Source: Rosistilla ulvae
Lineage (GTDB): Bacteria > Planctomycetota > Planctomycetia > Pirellulales > Pirellulaceae
Reading direction: 5' to 3'
DNA: 64,000 nt
NCBI RefSeq assembly: GCF_007741475.1
Contig: NZ_CP036261.1
Span: 496,001-560,000, forward strand
A program made the translations under genes and the position numbers. The notes beneath the pieces were generated by a model. It did not search any database and was not told the origin of the DNA. It worked only from the letters and a program-made list of their open reading frames with translations. Of this stretch, positions 51,867-61,495 are shown piece by piece (position 1 is the stretch's first letter; each line of letters starts with the position of its first letter).

Positions 51867-53789
51867 ATGCTTAAACCTTCTACGAAATACAACCTTCGGC
51901 AACTTGTTGGCATGTGCAGCGTGCTGCTGTTTACTGCCGGCTGGATGGTGGCCGATGCCGATGATTTGAGTGCTGATCAGGTTGGAACGCGTCCCGTCAC
52001 GATCGTCACGTTAGGTGATTCGATTACCAAAGGGGTGCGATCGGGAGTGACGGCGGAGCAGACGTTTGCCGCACTGGTCGAGAAGGGGCTGCTGGAAAAT
52101 GGGGTTAAGGCACGCGTCGTGAACGTCGGTATCGGTGGCGAGCGAACCGATCAGGCACTGAAGCGGCTGGATCAGATTGTTGAGCTTCCGGCTGAAAAGA
52201 AACAGCTTGCTGCGAACGCCTCCACACAGCCCGATATCGTGACGATCATGTACGGCACCAATGACAGCTATGTCGACAAGGGGAAGACGGCCAGTCGAAT
52301 CACCGTGGACGCGTATCGCGACAACTTGCAGACGATGGTGGTTGAGCTGCTTCGGCGTGGCATTTTTCCTGTCCTGATGACGGAACCGCGTTGGTCCGAC
52401 GAAGCTGCGGTCAATGGCGTGGGGGAGAATCCGAACGTTCGTCTGGAGCCGTTTGTTGTTGCCTGTCGTGAAACGGCAGCCAAGTGGCGGGTTCCGTTGA
52501 TCGATCATTTTGCCGCGTGGACCGATGCCGGCAGCGCTGGCACCAATCTGCACCAATGGACCACCGATGGCTGTCATCCGAATCCGACAGGGCATCAGAA
52601 AATTGCGGATTTGATGTTGCCGGTACTTCAGCAGGCGGTGGGGCCCGAACTGAAGACTCGCCAGAAATTGGCCGCCGGAAAAAACGTACGCGTTGTCTGT
52701 TTCGGCGACAGCGTGACCGGTGTTTATTACCATAGCGGCAGCCGGCGTGCGTATACCGATATGTTGGGGATTGCTCTACGGAAGGCTGGGCCTCAGGCGA
52801 ATATCGAAATGATAAACGCAGGGATCAGCGGCCACACCACCGAAAATGCGTTGGCTCGCATCGATCGCGATGTCATCGCTCACCGGCCCGATCTTGTCAC
52901 TGTCATGTTCGGCTTGAACGATATGACGCGAGTTCCACTGGAAAAGTACAGCGAGAATCTGAAAGCGATCGTCTTGAAATGCCAGGCCGCTGGCAGCGAA
53001 GTCGTTCTGGCAACTCCGAATTGTGTCACGACGACCGCCGATCGTCCGACGGAAAAACTAATTCAGTATTGCGACGCCATTCGTCAGGTTGGCAGCGAAT
53101 TGAATGTTCCCGTCTGTGATGTCTATCGAGAACTCGACGCCGCTCGAGAGCATGCGGCATTCGACTGGGGGCTGTTGATGAGCGACCCCATTCATCCGAA
53201 CATGGCGGGTCACAAGCGGATCGCCACCTGTCTTGCTCAGTCGATCACTCGGCAACGTCATTCGCTCGACGAGGTTCCTGCCCCGTCGAATCCAATTGAA
53301 AGAACGCTGAAGTTGATCAGCGAAGGAAAGCCGGTTCGGATCCTCGCTATGCCTCCTTTTGACAAATCGATCGCCCCGGCTCTTCGGACGCTCTGGCCCG
53401 ACGCTGAAATCACAGTCGATACGTGGCCGATCGAAAAACTCACGCTGGCCGAAATTGAAGCGTCTGCCAAGGGACGTGTGAGATCGCTAAAGCCCGACCT
53501 TGTCCTGATTTCCGTGCCTCGCAGCGCCGCGTCTGACAGCGACGAGGCGTTTGCCGAGTCTTACGCATGGATCATGAACTGGTCGTTGAACTTCGGTCCG
53601 CCGACCTGGGATGTTGTCGTCGTACATCCTGCGGTGACTGATATGACTTCAGAGCTTGCGGATCGCGATGATTTGATTCGCCGACTTGTCAATGCTCAGG
53701 ACCTGTCGCTGATCGATCGCCCCGCAGGCAGCACTGCCACTGCGGAGGAAATCCTGCTCCAGTGGCTGCAGCCGTTTGCGAAGCGATGA
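51867..53789 (+). CDS. Exported tandem SGNH hydrolase
   Basis: A 640-residue secreted esterase-type protein. A signal segment (about 10-30) precedes two complete SGNH/GDSL domains. Domain 1 (about 43-258) has GDSIT (Ser52), GTND (Asn132) and DGCHPN (Asp234/His237). Domain 2 (about 273-460) has GDSVT (Ser282), GLND (Asn351) and DPIHPN (Asp440/His443). A third module (about 470-640, VRILAMPPFDKSIAPAL ... LVLISVPRSAASD) has no GDS motif. SGNH proteins deacylate lipids or de-O-acetylate polysaccharides; two active domains suggest an acylated polymer. The start codon ATG 51867 is the first in frame. Confidence 0.88.
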   Translation: MLKPSTKYNLRQLVGMCSVLLFTAGWMVADADDLSADQVGTRPVTIVTLGDSITKGVRSGVTAEQTFAALVEKGLLENGVKARVVNVGIGGERTDQALKRLDQIVELPAEKKQLAANASTQPDIVTIMYGTNDSYVDKGKTASRITVDAYRDNLQTMVVELLRRGIFPVLMTEPRWSDEAAVNGVGENPNVRLEPFVVACRETAAKWRVPLIDHFAAWTDAGSAGTNLHQWTTDGCHPNPTGHQKIADLMLPVLQQAVGPELKTRQKLAAGKNVRVVCFGDSVTGVYYHSGSRRAYTDMLGIALRKAGPQANIEMINAGISGHTTENALARIDRDVIAHRPDLVTVMFGLNDMTRVPLEKYSENLKAIVLKCQAAGSEVVLATPNCVTTTADRPTEKLIQYCDAIRQVGSELNVPVCDVYRELDAAREHAAFDWGLLMSDPIHPNMAGHKRIATCLAQSITRQRHSLDEVPAPSNPIERTLKLISEGKPVRILAMPPFDKSIAPALRTLWPDAEITVDTWPIEKLTLAEIEASAKGRVRSLKPDLVLISVPRSAASDSDEAFAESYAWIMNWSLNFGPPTWDVVVVHPAVTDMTSELADRDDLIRRLVNAQDLSLIDRPAGSTATAEEILLQWLQPFAKR

Positions 53790-53876
53790 TCGACGACAAG
53801 TCGGAGGCTAGCGGGGCGTTGAAACACTCGATCAACAACCCGCTAAGCAGGTCGCATTGTGTTTTTTCGTGTAACC

Positions 53877-53937
53877 TAACCGCGAGCCCATCTGGGCCGC
53901 GCGACCCTGGAAGCGCGGGGCGATGCCCACGCGGTTA
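53877..53937. terminator. Possible bidirectional terminator
   Basis: TAACCGCG (53877-53884) pairs with CGCGGTTA (53930-53937), enclosing an inner hairpin GCCCATCTGGGC. It lies between the convergent SGNH and LamG genes. A T-run (GTTTTTTCG, about 53861) precedes it on the plus strand, which is the wrong place for plus-strand termination, so the call is weak. Confidence 0.3.
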
Positions 53938-53954
53938 AACTAGAAACTTTCGGT

Positions 53955-54866
53955 TCACTTTGTCGCTGGCGGATGCAGGTCCCGGATGCCGTTCTTCAGG
54001 CTGTAGAGCTGTTTCACTTCTTCCTGATTCAGCGTGCGGTTGAATACGGCGAGATCATCCATGTGTCCGACGTAAGCCGCACCCAGGACAAGCAGCACCT
54101 GGGACGGATCCCAGCCGAAGGTCAGATCCCAGTTCTCGATCGACCCTTGTAGCTCGCCGTTCAGATACAAACGACCCGCTTGTGGTTTGCTTTTGTCGTT
54201 GACGTTCTCAAGAGTGAAGACAACGTGTGTCCATGCCTCGCGTGTAAACGGAGGACGTTCGACCTGAACCATTGGGCGTTTCGCAAATGGGATATCTGCC
54301 CAAGCAACATTGTCAGGGTTCCAGATTTGGAAGAGCGGGCGAATGGCATAACGGAAATAGCGTGGCGTTTCATCTTTTGAAAACTCAAGGAAGATGAACC
54401 CCTTTTTCCCGTTGTCGCCAACGATCTGAACGGGATCGCAGTAGCCCGGTTCGAGGTCCAAGTCAGGATTCAATTTCAACCAGACCGAAACCGTCGTGCT
54501 CCAGTTTTCATTGCTGTAACCAAGGGCGCCGGCGTCTCTAAATGCTGGCCGAAAACCACTCTTTTTCGTGAAATGTAAAGCACCTCCAAAACGTCCAGCT
54601 TCGGGAAGGAGCTTTGCATCCTCATTTGCTTCCGCACGCTGCAGTTCCCCGCCTTGTTTGACATAACAAGTTTTGTCGCCGGCAGAGAAGTCGGCGTCCA
54701 GGCCATTGTCGAACGAGGCGTGTAGCGTCAGGCTGTCACCGAGCGGAACGCTTTGAGCTTTGTCGTCATGCTGAGCCAATGCGACGGATGTCAGCATCGC
54801 CATGGCGATGGCGAAGCTGATGATTGGAACCGTGTGACGAATCGGATTTCCGATAGGAATTTTCAT
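53955..54866 (-). CDS. Exported LamG/concanavalin A-like lectin protein
   Basis: A 303-residue secreted protein. Signal peptide with HTVPIISFAIAMAMLTSVAL and AQ cleavage. The mature part is a LamG (laminin G/pentraxin) jelly roll: LHASFDNGLDADFSAGDKTC, NENWSTTVSVWLKLNP, EAWTHVVFTLENVND, QAGRLYLNGELQGSIENW, YVGHMDDLAVFNRTLNQEE. The last is the typical DDxxxxxRaLs-type ending. Such domains bind carbohydrate or other ligands. ATG 54866 is fixed by the signal peptide. Convergent with the SGNH hydrolase. Confidence 0.88.
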   Translation of the reverse strand: MKIPIGNPIRHTVPIISFAIAMAMLTSVALAQHDDKAQSVPLGDSLTLHASFDNGLDADFSAGDKTCYVKQGGELQRAEANEDAKLLPEAGRFGGALHFTKKSGFRPAFRDAGALGYSNENWSTTVSVWLKLNPDLDLEPGYCDPVQIVGDNGKKGFIFLEFSKDETPRYFRYAIRPLFQIWNPDNVAWADIPFAKRPMVQVERPPFTREAWTHVVFTLENVNDKSKPQAGRLYLNGELQGSIENWDLTFGWDPSQVLLVLGAAYVGHMDDLAVFNRTLNQEEVKQLYSLKNGIRDLHPPATK

Positions 54867-55274
54867 TGGGTGGGATCTCTTTGGTGAGTTGATCGTGGGA
54901 GGCGGGAACGTGACCTTGAAGGACACTCTTCGCAGGAGGACTTGAAATCATATTCCCTGCGCGTGCTCTTGTCACGGAATCCGACAGGCATCGCCGGGGA
55001 ACATTCGTTCCAGAGTTCGATGGCTACCTCGGCAGTGGAGCCGTGAACGCGCCGATTCGAAACGTTGCAGCCGGCTGGGGACGGTCTGATTTGGCGCCGG
55101 AGGACGACACGCGAATTGCTGGCGACGTCAGTCGCCGGGAACGCGAGTTCGCATTGTTCCGGTTTTGCGGGTTGCTCGCGTCGACCGGGCTCGCTTCATG
55201 CAAGCGTTCGAATCGGCCGATCCATAACAAAGCATCGCCTTTATATCGAACCGAGACTTCGCGAGGATCGCGCC
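54867..55274. other. Divergent intergenic region, LamG/secreted protein
   Basis: 408 bases. No hairpin repeat or RNA gene was recognised, and the ORFs that cross it are Arg-rich shadows without start signals. Confidence 0.35.
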
Positions 55275-55682
55275 GTGTTAGCAAGAATTGCCTGTCTGTC
55301 GTTGGTTGCGCTGAGCGCCGTCCCCGCGTTGGCAGATCATCCCTATGGAAGTCTCGACCTGCCGCGGGTCGAGCTGTTCGACTGGGTCGAGCGGATCGAG
55401 CCGCTGTCGTATCGCGCCCGCTATAATCGGCCGCGTTATGTCGGTGGTAAGGTCGCTTTTTACATCGCGCCGAGCAGCCAAGGGGCGATGTCATGGCACG
55501 AGAATGTCCACAACGGGAACTACCGAAATCACGCCGGCCCAACGGTTAAGAAATATTATTATCCCAAGCCATGGGAAGCGTTGCAGGTTGGCCCCCGCAG
55601 CGCCACGCAAGGGCAATACAAAGTGATCGATGTCAGCCCGGCCGAAGTTGAATCGGTGATCATCGAACCGCCAGCCAACTGA
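55275..55682 (+). CDS. Small exported hypothetical protein
   Basis: A 135-residue protein from GTG 55275, with GAGGA 7 nt upstream as the Shine-Dalgarno. Signal peptide LARIACLSLVALSAVPALA cleaves before DHPYGS. The mature part is rich in Tyr/Arg (YRARYNRPRYVGGKVAFYI) and His/Asn (WHENVHNGNYRNHAG), then YYYPKPWEALQVGP. No domain is recognised. The frame extends upstream without a better start. Confidence 0.7.
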   Translation: MLARIACLSLVALSAVPALADHPYGSLDLPRVELFDWVERIEPLSYRARYNRPRYVGGKVAFYIAPSSQGAMSWHENVHNGNYRNHAGPTVKKYYYPKPWEALQVGPRSATQGQYKVIDVSPAEVESVIIEPPAN

Positions 55683-56328
55683 TTAGTGCACCGCCATCAT
55701 CGCGGTTCCTACGCCAAACTAGGCAACTCTTGGCTACGACCGCGCTCATGTCTTCCTGTGCGCATCGAACTTCACCGTTTGTAAAGCGTGTTGGGAGGGG
55801 GACGAGCGCTAAGCGAGCAAGCGGCATCAAGGGCAGCCATCCTGCACAACGTTTGCAGCAGCGTTGAAGAGGTCGATTGGGAGGCGTGCTGGGAGTTAAA
55901 GGGGGGCAGGCTGGACCTTGCAAGGCGGCTGAATGAGGCTCATCTTTACTCTGCGGAGTCGGACCGATATGCGGGGATCCTACGACTGGTCCAAACTGCC
56001 ACTCCTTCCGCGATCGCTTCGATATCTCGTAAATCGCCTGAAGGCCCGATCTTGAGGCCATCGCTCGGTCTCGTTGGCGTGGGGCGACTCCGGTGAGTTT
56101 CTCTTGCGTGCAAAGAGTTTTAGGTATTGGGCATTGGGTGCTGGCAGGTGAGGGCTCTTTGCGTTGTGTTCTCTTTTGGTTGTTGTTGCTGCGGAGGAAC
56201 TTGCGGTCGGTCTGCCCGATCGCGGTCGGCGAATTCATGGATTCTTCATGTTTGCATTTTTTGCCTGCGTCCCGGCGTGGTAGAATTTACCTGAATGGCG
56301 AAACGGAACGGTCTACTTGGGGATTGTG
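55683..56328. other. Long intergenic region before the TetR gene
   Basis: 646 bases in which I can support no gene. Only low-quality ORFs run through it in all frames. The end (about 56280-56320) carries the tetR promoter area and CGGTCTACTT (56309-56318), an inverted copy of the motif downstream of tetR. Confidence 0.4.
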
Positions 56329-56925
56329 ATGCGTGGGAACGTGCTGAGAGAGTATCTGGTTGAAACGGCGACAACGATCTTCTATCGCGATGGTTTCCGT
56401 GCAACTGGCGTCGATGCGATCGCCAAAGAGTGCAATGTTGCCAAGAAGAGCCTCTACAATCACTTTCCGAGCAAAGATCTGTTGATCGCGGAGGTTCTTC
56501 GGCGGAGGCACGTTGCATGGGTTGAATCGGTGGAGCGAACGATCGGTGCGGCAAATGGGCCTGAAGACGCCATCATGGAGTTGTTCGATGCGACCGGACG
56601 GGCGGTTCGCACCCCAAAATACCGCGGTTGTATCTTCTTTAATGCCGCCATCGAGTTCCCCGACGCATGTCCCGAAATCGGCTCGATCATCGATGAAAAC
56701 GTTCGCTATTCCCATCGACGATTGGTCGAATTGGCGACCGAGGCTGGCTTGGAAAACCCTGAGTTGGTCGCGATTCAGATCGGCGTGTTGCGTCGCGGCG
56801 CTCAAGTAACCTCGATGGCGTCAGGGGATTCCGACGTGGTGGGGTTTGCCAAAGAATTGGCATCGCAGGTTATCGCTGATGCGAAGCGTCCCAAGTCGAA
56901 AAAAAGAGTCCGCCGCAAGGCTTGA
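56329..56925 (+). CDS. TetR/AcrR family transcriptional regulator
   Basis: A 198-residue repressor. The N-terminal DNA-binding domain has TTIFYRDGFRATGVDAIAKE and the helix-turn-helix CNVAKKSLYNHFPSKDLL (about 26-52), the TetR signature. The C-terminal domain binds an effector and dimerises; it contains RGCIFFNAAIEFPDACPEIG typical of the TetR_C subfamily. A basic tail KRPKSKKRVRRKA ends it. ATG 56329 is preferred to the TTG at 56317. Candidate operators flank it. Confidence 0.9.
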   Translation: MRGNVLREYLVETATTIFYRDGFRATGVDAIAKECNVAKKSLYNHFPSKDLLIAEVLRRRHVAWVESVERTIGAANGPEDAIMELFDATGRAVRTPKYRGCIFFNAAIEFPDACPEIGSIIDENVRYSHRRLVELATEAGLENPELVAIQIGVLRRGAQVTSMASGDSDVVGFAKELASQVIADAKRPKSKKRVRRKA

Positions 56926-56948
56926 GTCGGATTATTGGGTTGACCGAA

Positions 56949-56965
56949 GTAGACCGCTCGGTTAC
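56949..56965. promoter_or_regulatory. Candidate TetR operator
   Basis: GTAGACCGCTCGGTTAC with the central palindrome ACCG-CT-CGGT (56953-56962) lies 24 bp after the tetR stop. The half-site AAGTAGACCG (56947-56956) recurs inverted before tetR as CGGTCTACTT (56309-56318). TAGACC/GGTCTA elements are typical of several TetR regulators. Confidence 0.4.
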
Positions 56966-57389
56966 TTTCGGGTGAGTCGCTGTTGTTAGGAGCTTTCGTT
57001 GCTCGGGTCGCAATGAGCGTCGCGTTGTCCTGTTGCCGCAATTCCGAATCCTCGGGGGACGAACATGAAAACGATACCCTGCCTTAGATCAATGTTTCTT
57101 TTCTTTGATGCGAGGGATCTGTTGCGATGGTGCTTTAAGCCTTTGTCGCAAAGACCTCAGCAATAGCGCTGCGGATTGGTGTATTTGACGCACCACTAGA
57201 GTCTATCGATTGACTTGCGAATCCCACGCGTTGTTCGTTCTTGCCCGTCGCTTCGGCAAGTTGGGATGCCGGTTCCTCGTCATGGCGGAGTCGTGAAGGC
57301 GGTTGGTCTTGTTTCTAGCGCCTCCGCTCTCGTTTGAAACTTCCATTCGAAGTCGCGTTTACGCACTGTCTACCAAAGGGAATGATTGC

Positions 57390-58556
57390 ATGATGACACG
57401 AAGAAATTTGTTGCAAGCTGGAGCGGCCTTGGGGATGGGGGCTGTTGTCGGAGGTGCCGCTTCGGCGCAAGCTTTAAAGGTTCAGAATTCGACTGGCGAA
57501 TTCATGAAAACGAAAGGCAATATTGATCGCGATGCGGCATTGCCAATGAACGAAACTGGCAGCGGCAAACGCTATCGGCCCAGTTCTAGGATGGGGCTCG
57601 GGGGACTTGCTGCGGGGAATGGGTTCAACACGATTTCGAGCGATGAAGAAATCCTGCAAATGCTGAATGCAGCCTGGGATTCTGGAGTCCGTTACTTCGA
57701 CACTGCTCCGTTTTATGGTTTGAGTCTCAGCGAGCGACGGTTTGGAGATTTGTTGCGAAATAAGAACCGCGACGACTATGTCTTGTCGTCGAAGGTTGGA
57801 CGACTTCTTACACCTTCGGCAGAGCCTTTGCCAAAACGATGGCACTGGGCAAACCACTCTCCCTTTCATTATAGGTACGACTATTCTGCCGCGGGAACGC
57901 GTCGGTCCGTGGAGGACACGCTGCATCGCATCGGTGTGTCATCGCTCGACATCGTCTTCATTCACGACCTTTCTCCTCAGAACAGCGACTTCGGTGACGA
58001 CTGGCTCAAGTATTTTGACGAAGCTGTCAGCGGCGCGATGCCAGAGCTGACGAAGATGCGGGAAGAGGGGATGATCAAAGCGTGGGGGCTGGGGATCAAC
58101 ACATCCCATGCGGTCAGCAAAACGCTGGATGTTGCAGAGCCAGATATCTTTTTACTGGCGCTCCAGTATTCCATCTTGGACCATCAAGAGGCATTGGACA
58201 AAACCTTTCCTCTGTTAGATGAACGCGACATTTCGGTCGTTGTTGGTGCGCCACTTAATGGCGGGTTCCTGGCAGGGCGAGATCGGTTTAATTATTCGAG
58301 CTTCATTCCCGAAGAGATGAAGACAAAATTTGCAGCGATAAACGATGTCGCAGGGAAGTATGGAATCGATATTAAAACGGCTGCTCTTCAATTTGCAGAG
58401 GCACCATCCACCGTCTCGGCGATTATCCCCGGTGCGCGAACAGCTCAGCAGGTGAACGAAAACATCGCCTCGATGAAAGTTGAAATCCCAGAAGCATTTT
58501 GGAGTGAATTGAAGACCAAGAATCTTATCGCTCAGAATGCTCCAACAGGCTCTTGA
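57390..58556 (+). CDS. Exported aldo/keto reductase (D-threo-aldose 1-dehydrogenase-like)
   Basis: A 388-residue NAD(P)-dependent oxidoreductase. The catalytic tetrad is complete: Asp104 and Tyr109 in YFDTAPFYG, Lys135 in VLSSKVGR, His192 in IVFIHDLS. LSLSERRFGDLL and VGRLLTPSAEP plus YDYSAAGTRRSVEDTLHRIG resemble D-threo-aldose/L-fucose dehydrogenases. The N-terminus MTRRNLLQAGAALGMGAVVG is a Tat-type signal, so it is probably exported. It starts 464 bp after tetR. ATG at 57390 or 57393. Confidence 0.88.
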   Translation: MMTRRNLLQAGAALGMGAVVGGAASAQALKVQNSTGEFMKTKGNIDRDAALPMNETGSGKRYRPSSRMGLGGLAAGNGFNTISSDEEILQMLNAAWDSGVRYFDTAPFYGLSLSERRFGDLLRNKNRDDYVLSSKVGRLLTPSAEPLPKRWHWANHSPFHYRYDYSAAGTRRSVEDTLHRIGVSSLDIVFIHDLSPQNSDFGDDWLKYFDEAVSGAMPELTKMREEGMIKAWGLGINTSHAVSKTLDVAEPDIFLLALQYSILDHQEALDKTFPLLDERDISVVVGAPLNGGFLAGRDRFNYSSFIPEEMKTKFAAINDVAGKYGIDIKTAALQFAEAPSTVSAIIPGARTAQQVNENIASMKVEIPEAFWSELKTKNLIAQNAPTGS

Positions 58557-58675
58557 ATTTGATGGTGTAATGGGGCTGCTTGCTTTTGATGTCCCCGTTG
58601 CGCTTCGCGTTCTTGGGTCGGCGGTGCCTGGGGGCAATTTTTTCGAATGTCCGATGACGCAAAAGGATTTTTTCC

Positions 58676-59926
58676 ATGAAACTATTCCTCCAAGGTCCAC
58701 GCCTTGTTCTGCTTGCTGTGGGATTCAGCTGTTCGTTACTGTCGGCTAGCGATGTCGTCTGGCCTGGTTTTCTCGGTCCAAAACGCGATGGCTGGGTGAG
58801 TCATTTTCAGCCGCCTGCCGCGTGGCCGAAGTCGCTAAGCAAGGTCTGGCAAATCGAAGTCGGGACGGGATACGGGTCTCCCTTGGTCGACAACAATCGT
58901 GTCTACCAACACGCGCGTCAGGGGGTGGACGAAGTGTTGCGGTGTGTTGACCTGGCTACGGGAAAGGAGATCTGGAAGCAGACGCACGCGGTTCCCTTTA
59001 AGGCCTCCTCCGGCGGCGAGAGGCATGGGAACGGCCCGAAGTCGACACCGATTCTTGCGGACGGCCGAATCTTCACGATGAGCAGCCTTGGTGATATTTC
59101 GGCTTGGGATGCGGAGACGGGGGAGCTTCTGTGGCGCAGTGGCTACGGAAAACGTTTCTCGCAAAATCACCCAAACTGGGGCGTCTCGACTTCGCCGGTT
59201 ATCGATGGGGATCACGTGGTCGCCCACTTCGGGAATGACGATGAAGGGGCATTGATTGCGTTAGACGTCAAGACGGGTGAGGAAGTCTGGAGTCAGGGGA
59301 ATGATGGAGCTGCCTATTCATCACCTCTGGTTGTCGAAATTCACGGTGTTCGCCAGATCGTCGACTGGAACCATCGCGCCCTTGTAGGTGTGGACAGTCG
59401 CTCGGGAGAGGCGTTGTGGGAGTTTCCACTTCCCCAATTCACCAGTAACCAAAACATGCCGACGCCCACGTTTCACAACGGGCGAATCCTCTTAGGTGGT
59501 GAAAATCGCGGCATCTATGGTCTGGAGCCGGAGTTGCATGAGGGCAAATGGGCGGTGAAGGAACGCTGGTTCCAAAAAGATGTTGCTTTGGACATGAGCA
59601 CCGCCGTGATCAATGGAGACCTATTGTTTGGGTTCTCGCACTATAAAGCCGGGCAACTGTTCTGTTTGGATACGGAGACCGGAGAAGTGTTGTGGCGCGG
59701 GCCGGGGCGAACGGGAGCCAACGTGGCTTTTCTTTCGATTCCGGACCACGTTATCGCGTTGTTTGACGGTGGGCGATTGCAGGTGATCAAGGCGACCGGC
59801 AAGGGGCTTGAGGAAGTCGCCAGCTATCGGGTCGCTGACAGCGAGACTTGGGCACCACCTGTGCTGTTGGGCACCGGTCTCCTGATCAAGGACCAGCAGA
59901 GCCTGACGCTATGGTCGTTTGAGTAA
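58676..59926 (+). CDS. Exported PQQ-like beta-propeller protein
   Basis: A 416-residue secreted protein with a signal peptide (LFLQGPRLVLLAVGFSCSLL). WPGFLGPKRDGWVSHFQPP begins the planctomycete type of PQQ_2 beta-propeller. The repeats have the recurring pattern (A)LDxxTGExxW: LRCVDLATGKEIWKQ, SAWDAETGELLWR, IALDVKTGEEVWSQ, VGVDSRSGEALWEF, FCLDTETGEVLWRG. Such proteins can be scaffolds (BamB-like) or bind quinone; no catalytic residue is assigned. It lies 119 bp after the aldo/keto reductase. Confidence 0.88.
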   Translation: MKLFLQGPRLVLLAVGFSCSLLSASDVVWPGFLGPKRDGWVSHFQPPAAWPKSLSKVWQIEVGTGYGSPLVDNNRVYQHARQGVDEVLRCVDLATGKEIWKQTHAVPFKASSGGERHGNGPKSTPILADGRIFTMSSLGDISAWDAETGELLWRSGYGKRFSQNHPNWGVSTSPVIDGDHVVAHFGNDDEGALIALDVKTGEEVWSQGNDGAAYSSPLVVEIHGVRQIVDWNHRALVGVDSRSGEALWEFPLPQFTSNQNMPTPTFHNGRILLGGENRGIYGLEPELHEGKWAVKERWFQKDVALDMSTAVINGDLLFGFSHYKAGQLFCLDTETGEVLWRGPGRTGANVAFLSIPDHVIALFDGGRLQVIKATGKGLEEVASYRVADSETWAPPVLLGTGLLIKDQQSLTLWSFE

Positions 59927-60050
59927 TTTCGACCTTCGAGGCTCGCGTCCTTCCCCGGTCGCGGACTGAATTCGATGCGGATGGGCAAGCTGCTGGCCTG
60001 TCGCGATCAGCAGCTGATTTATCAGACAGGATGCCTGTCCCACTTTACGC

Positions 60051-61115
60051 TCATTTCGGTTGCAGTTCGCTCAGCCGGACTGTTTTTTCTAGCTGGGCTT
60101 TCCCGGCGAGATCGCGGACCTCGATCGTCACGGTTGGATCGGCTGCGTCCCAGTCGATGTTGATGACACCAAAGTTTTCTTCGTGATAGGTTTGCTTGAT
60201 CGCCCGAAAGCGGTTGCGAGTTGGCGTTCCGCGTGGGTGCTTCTGGTTGAAGCTGCTGGAAGTTGCATCCAACAGCGGGTACGCGACGCCGTCGTTTGCG
60301 ATCGACATCTCCGCCCAGTGTCGGTCGCCACTGACAAAGATCACGCCGCCGGCGGCAGTGCTTTGCACGAGATCAAACAAACGCGCCTGTTCGTGCGGCA
60401 GATTGGCCCAGGTCTCCTGACCAGCCGACTCGGCAACCACTTGCATCCCCGACGCAATCACTCGCAACTTCGCTGGCATGCGAAGCTGCTCTTCCAGCCA
60501 CTTCCACTGCGCTTCGCCCAAGATCGTCTTCTGCGGATCGTTATCCGGGAGGTAGGGACCGCCAAGTTGCCGAGGCCCTGTCTTCAGCGGCGATCGAAAG
60601 TAACGCGTGTCCAGCATGATCACCTGCAATCGTTTTTCTGGCGGCCCAAATAGGTTCGCCTCGTAGATGCCGGGGCGCTTCCGTTTCGGGGAATCGGCCG
60701 GTTCGCCCCAGAAATCGAGAAACGCTTGTTGGGCGGCATCTCGCTGTGGATAGTTCGCACCGCCATCGTTCACTCCGTAATCGTGATCGTCCCAAGTTGC
60801 CATCACGTGGCATCCCGATGTCAATGCTTTGAACTCCTCGTTGCTTGCCAGTTTGGCGTACTTCGCCCGCATCACATCCATGTCCGATGTATCGGCATAG
60901 ATGTTGTCACCCAAGAACAGCAGCAGTTCGGGCTGGGCTCGCGACATGACGGGGAAGATCGGCGTCGGATCATCCTGCTTAATACAAGATCCAAACAAGA
61001 CACGGCGGATTGTCGTATCGGTCGACGCCTTGTCGTCGGGTTGCTCGGCTGAAACAACCAGCGGGGCAAGGATCAGCAAACCAATGAAACATGGATTCCA
61101 AATACGCGACATCAT
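60051..61115 (-). CDS. PhoD-like metallophosphatase, exported
   Basis: A 354-residue secreted phosphatase of the PhoD family. Signal peptide NPCFIGLLILAPLVVSAEQ. Catalytic motifs include RVLFGSCIKQDD, LLLFLGDNIYAD, WDDHDYGVND (His-Asp metal site), LDTRYFRSPL and ISGDRHWAEMS-like VFVSGDRHWAEMS, which bind Ca/Fe in characterised members. ATG 61115 is chosen with an alternative upstream at 61184. Converges on the beta-propeller gene. Confidence 0.9.
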   Translation of the reverse strand: MMSRIWNPCFIGLLILAPLVVSAEQPDDKASTDTTIRRVLFGSCIKQDDPTPIFPVMSRAQPELLLFLGDNIYADTSDMDVMRAKYAKLASNEEFKALTSGCHVMATWDDHDYGVNDGGANYPQRDAAQQAFLDFWGEPADSPKRKRPGIYEANLFGPPEKRLQVIMLDTRYFRSPLKTGPRQLGGPYLPDNDPQKTILGEAQWKWLEEQLRMPAKLRVIASGMQVVAESAGQETWANLPHEQARLFDLVQSTAAGGVIFVSGDRHWAEMSIANDGVAYPLLDATSSSFNQKHPRGTPTRNRFRAIKQTYHEENFGVINIDWDAADPTVTIEVRDLAGKAQLEKTVRLSELQPK

Positions 61116-61495
61116 ATGTTTTGCCGATCGGACAAGATGTGAGAAATCTGTGAAGCTAAGAAGAAACCGACATCGCGTCGGCATCCTGCCTGTGTGTGCC
61201 GATGGCAGATTTTAGTGCAACGCGAATTGGTTTTGTACCTGCGCAGGTTAATCGCCGCAGGTCTGTGAAGTCTTTGTGATTCGGCAAATTGGCTGGCACG
61301 CGCTGGTTCAGCGTTGTCCAGGGAAGCCGGACGCTAGCCCGTGCCAGCTGATACTTCCGGTTGAAACCGTGAGTTGCGTTGGTTTTAAGCGATTTCCAGC
61401 TGGCTTGCCATTTTGGAGTCGGGTAGGATGGTGGTTCTCGCCGCCGACTTTATCGGCCCTTTCCTGCCCCACTTTCCGCTCAATCGAAACATGTG
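61116..61495. other. Divergent intergenic region, PhoD-like/DUF1592
   Basis: 380 bases with both promoters of a divergent pair. No repeat, RNA or convincing ORF was seen. Confidence 0.4.

Noticed and set aside
53877-53937. Hairpin considered as an origin or attachment site
   Set aside because: No direct-repeat partner or integrase nearby; convergent-gene position fits a terminator better.
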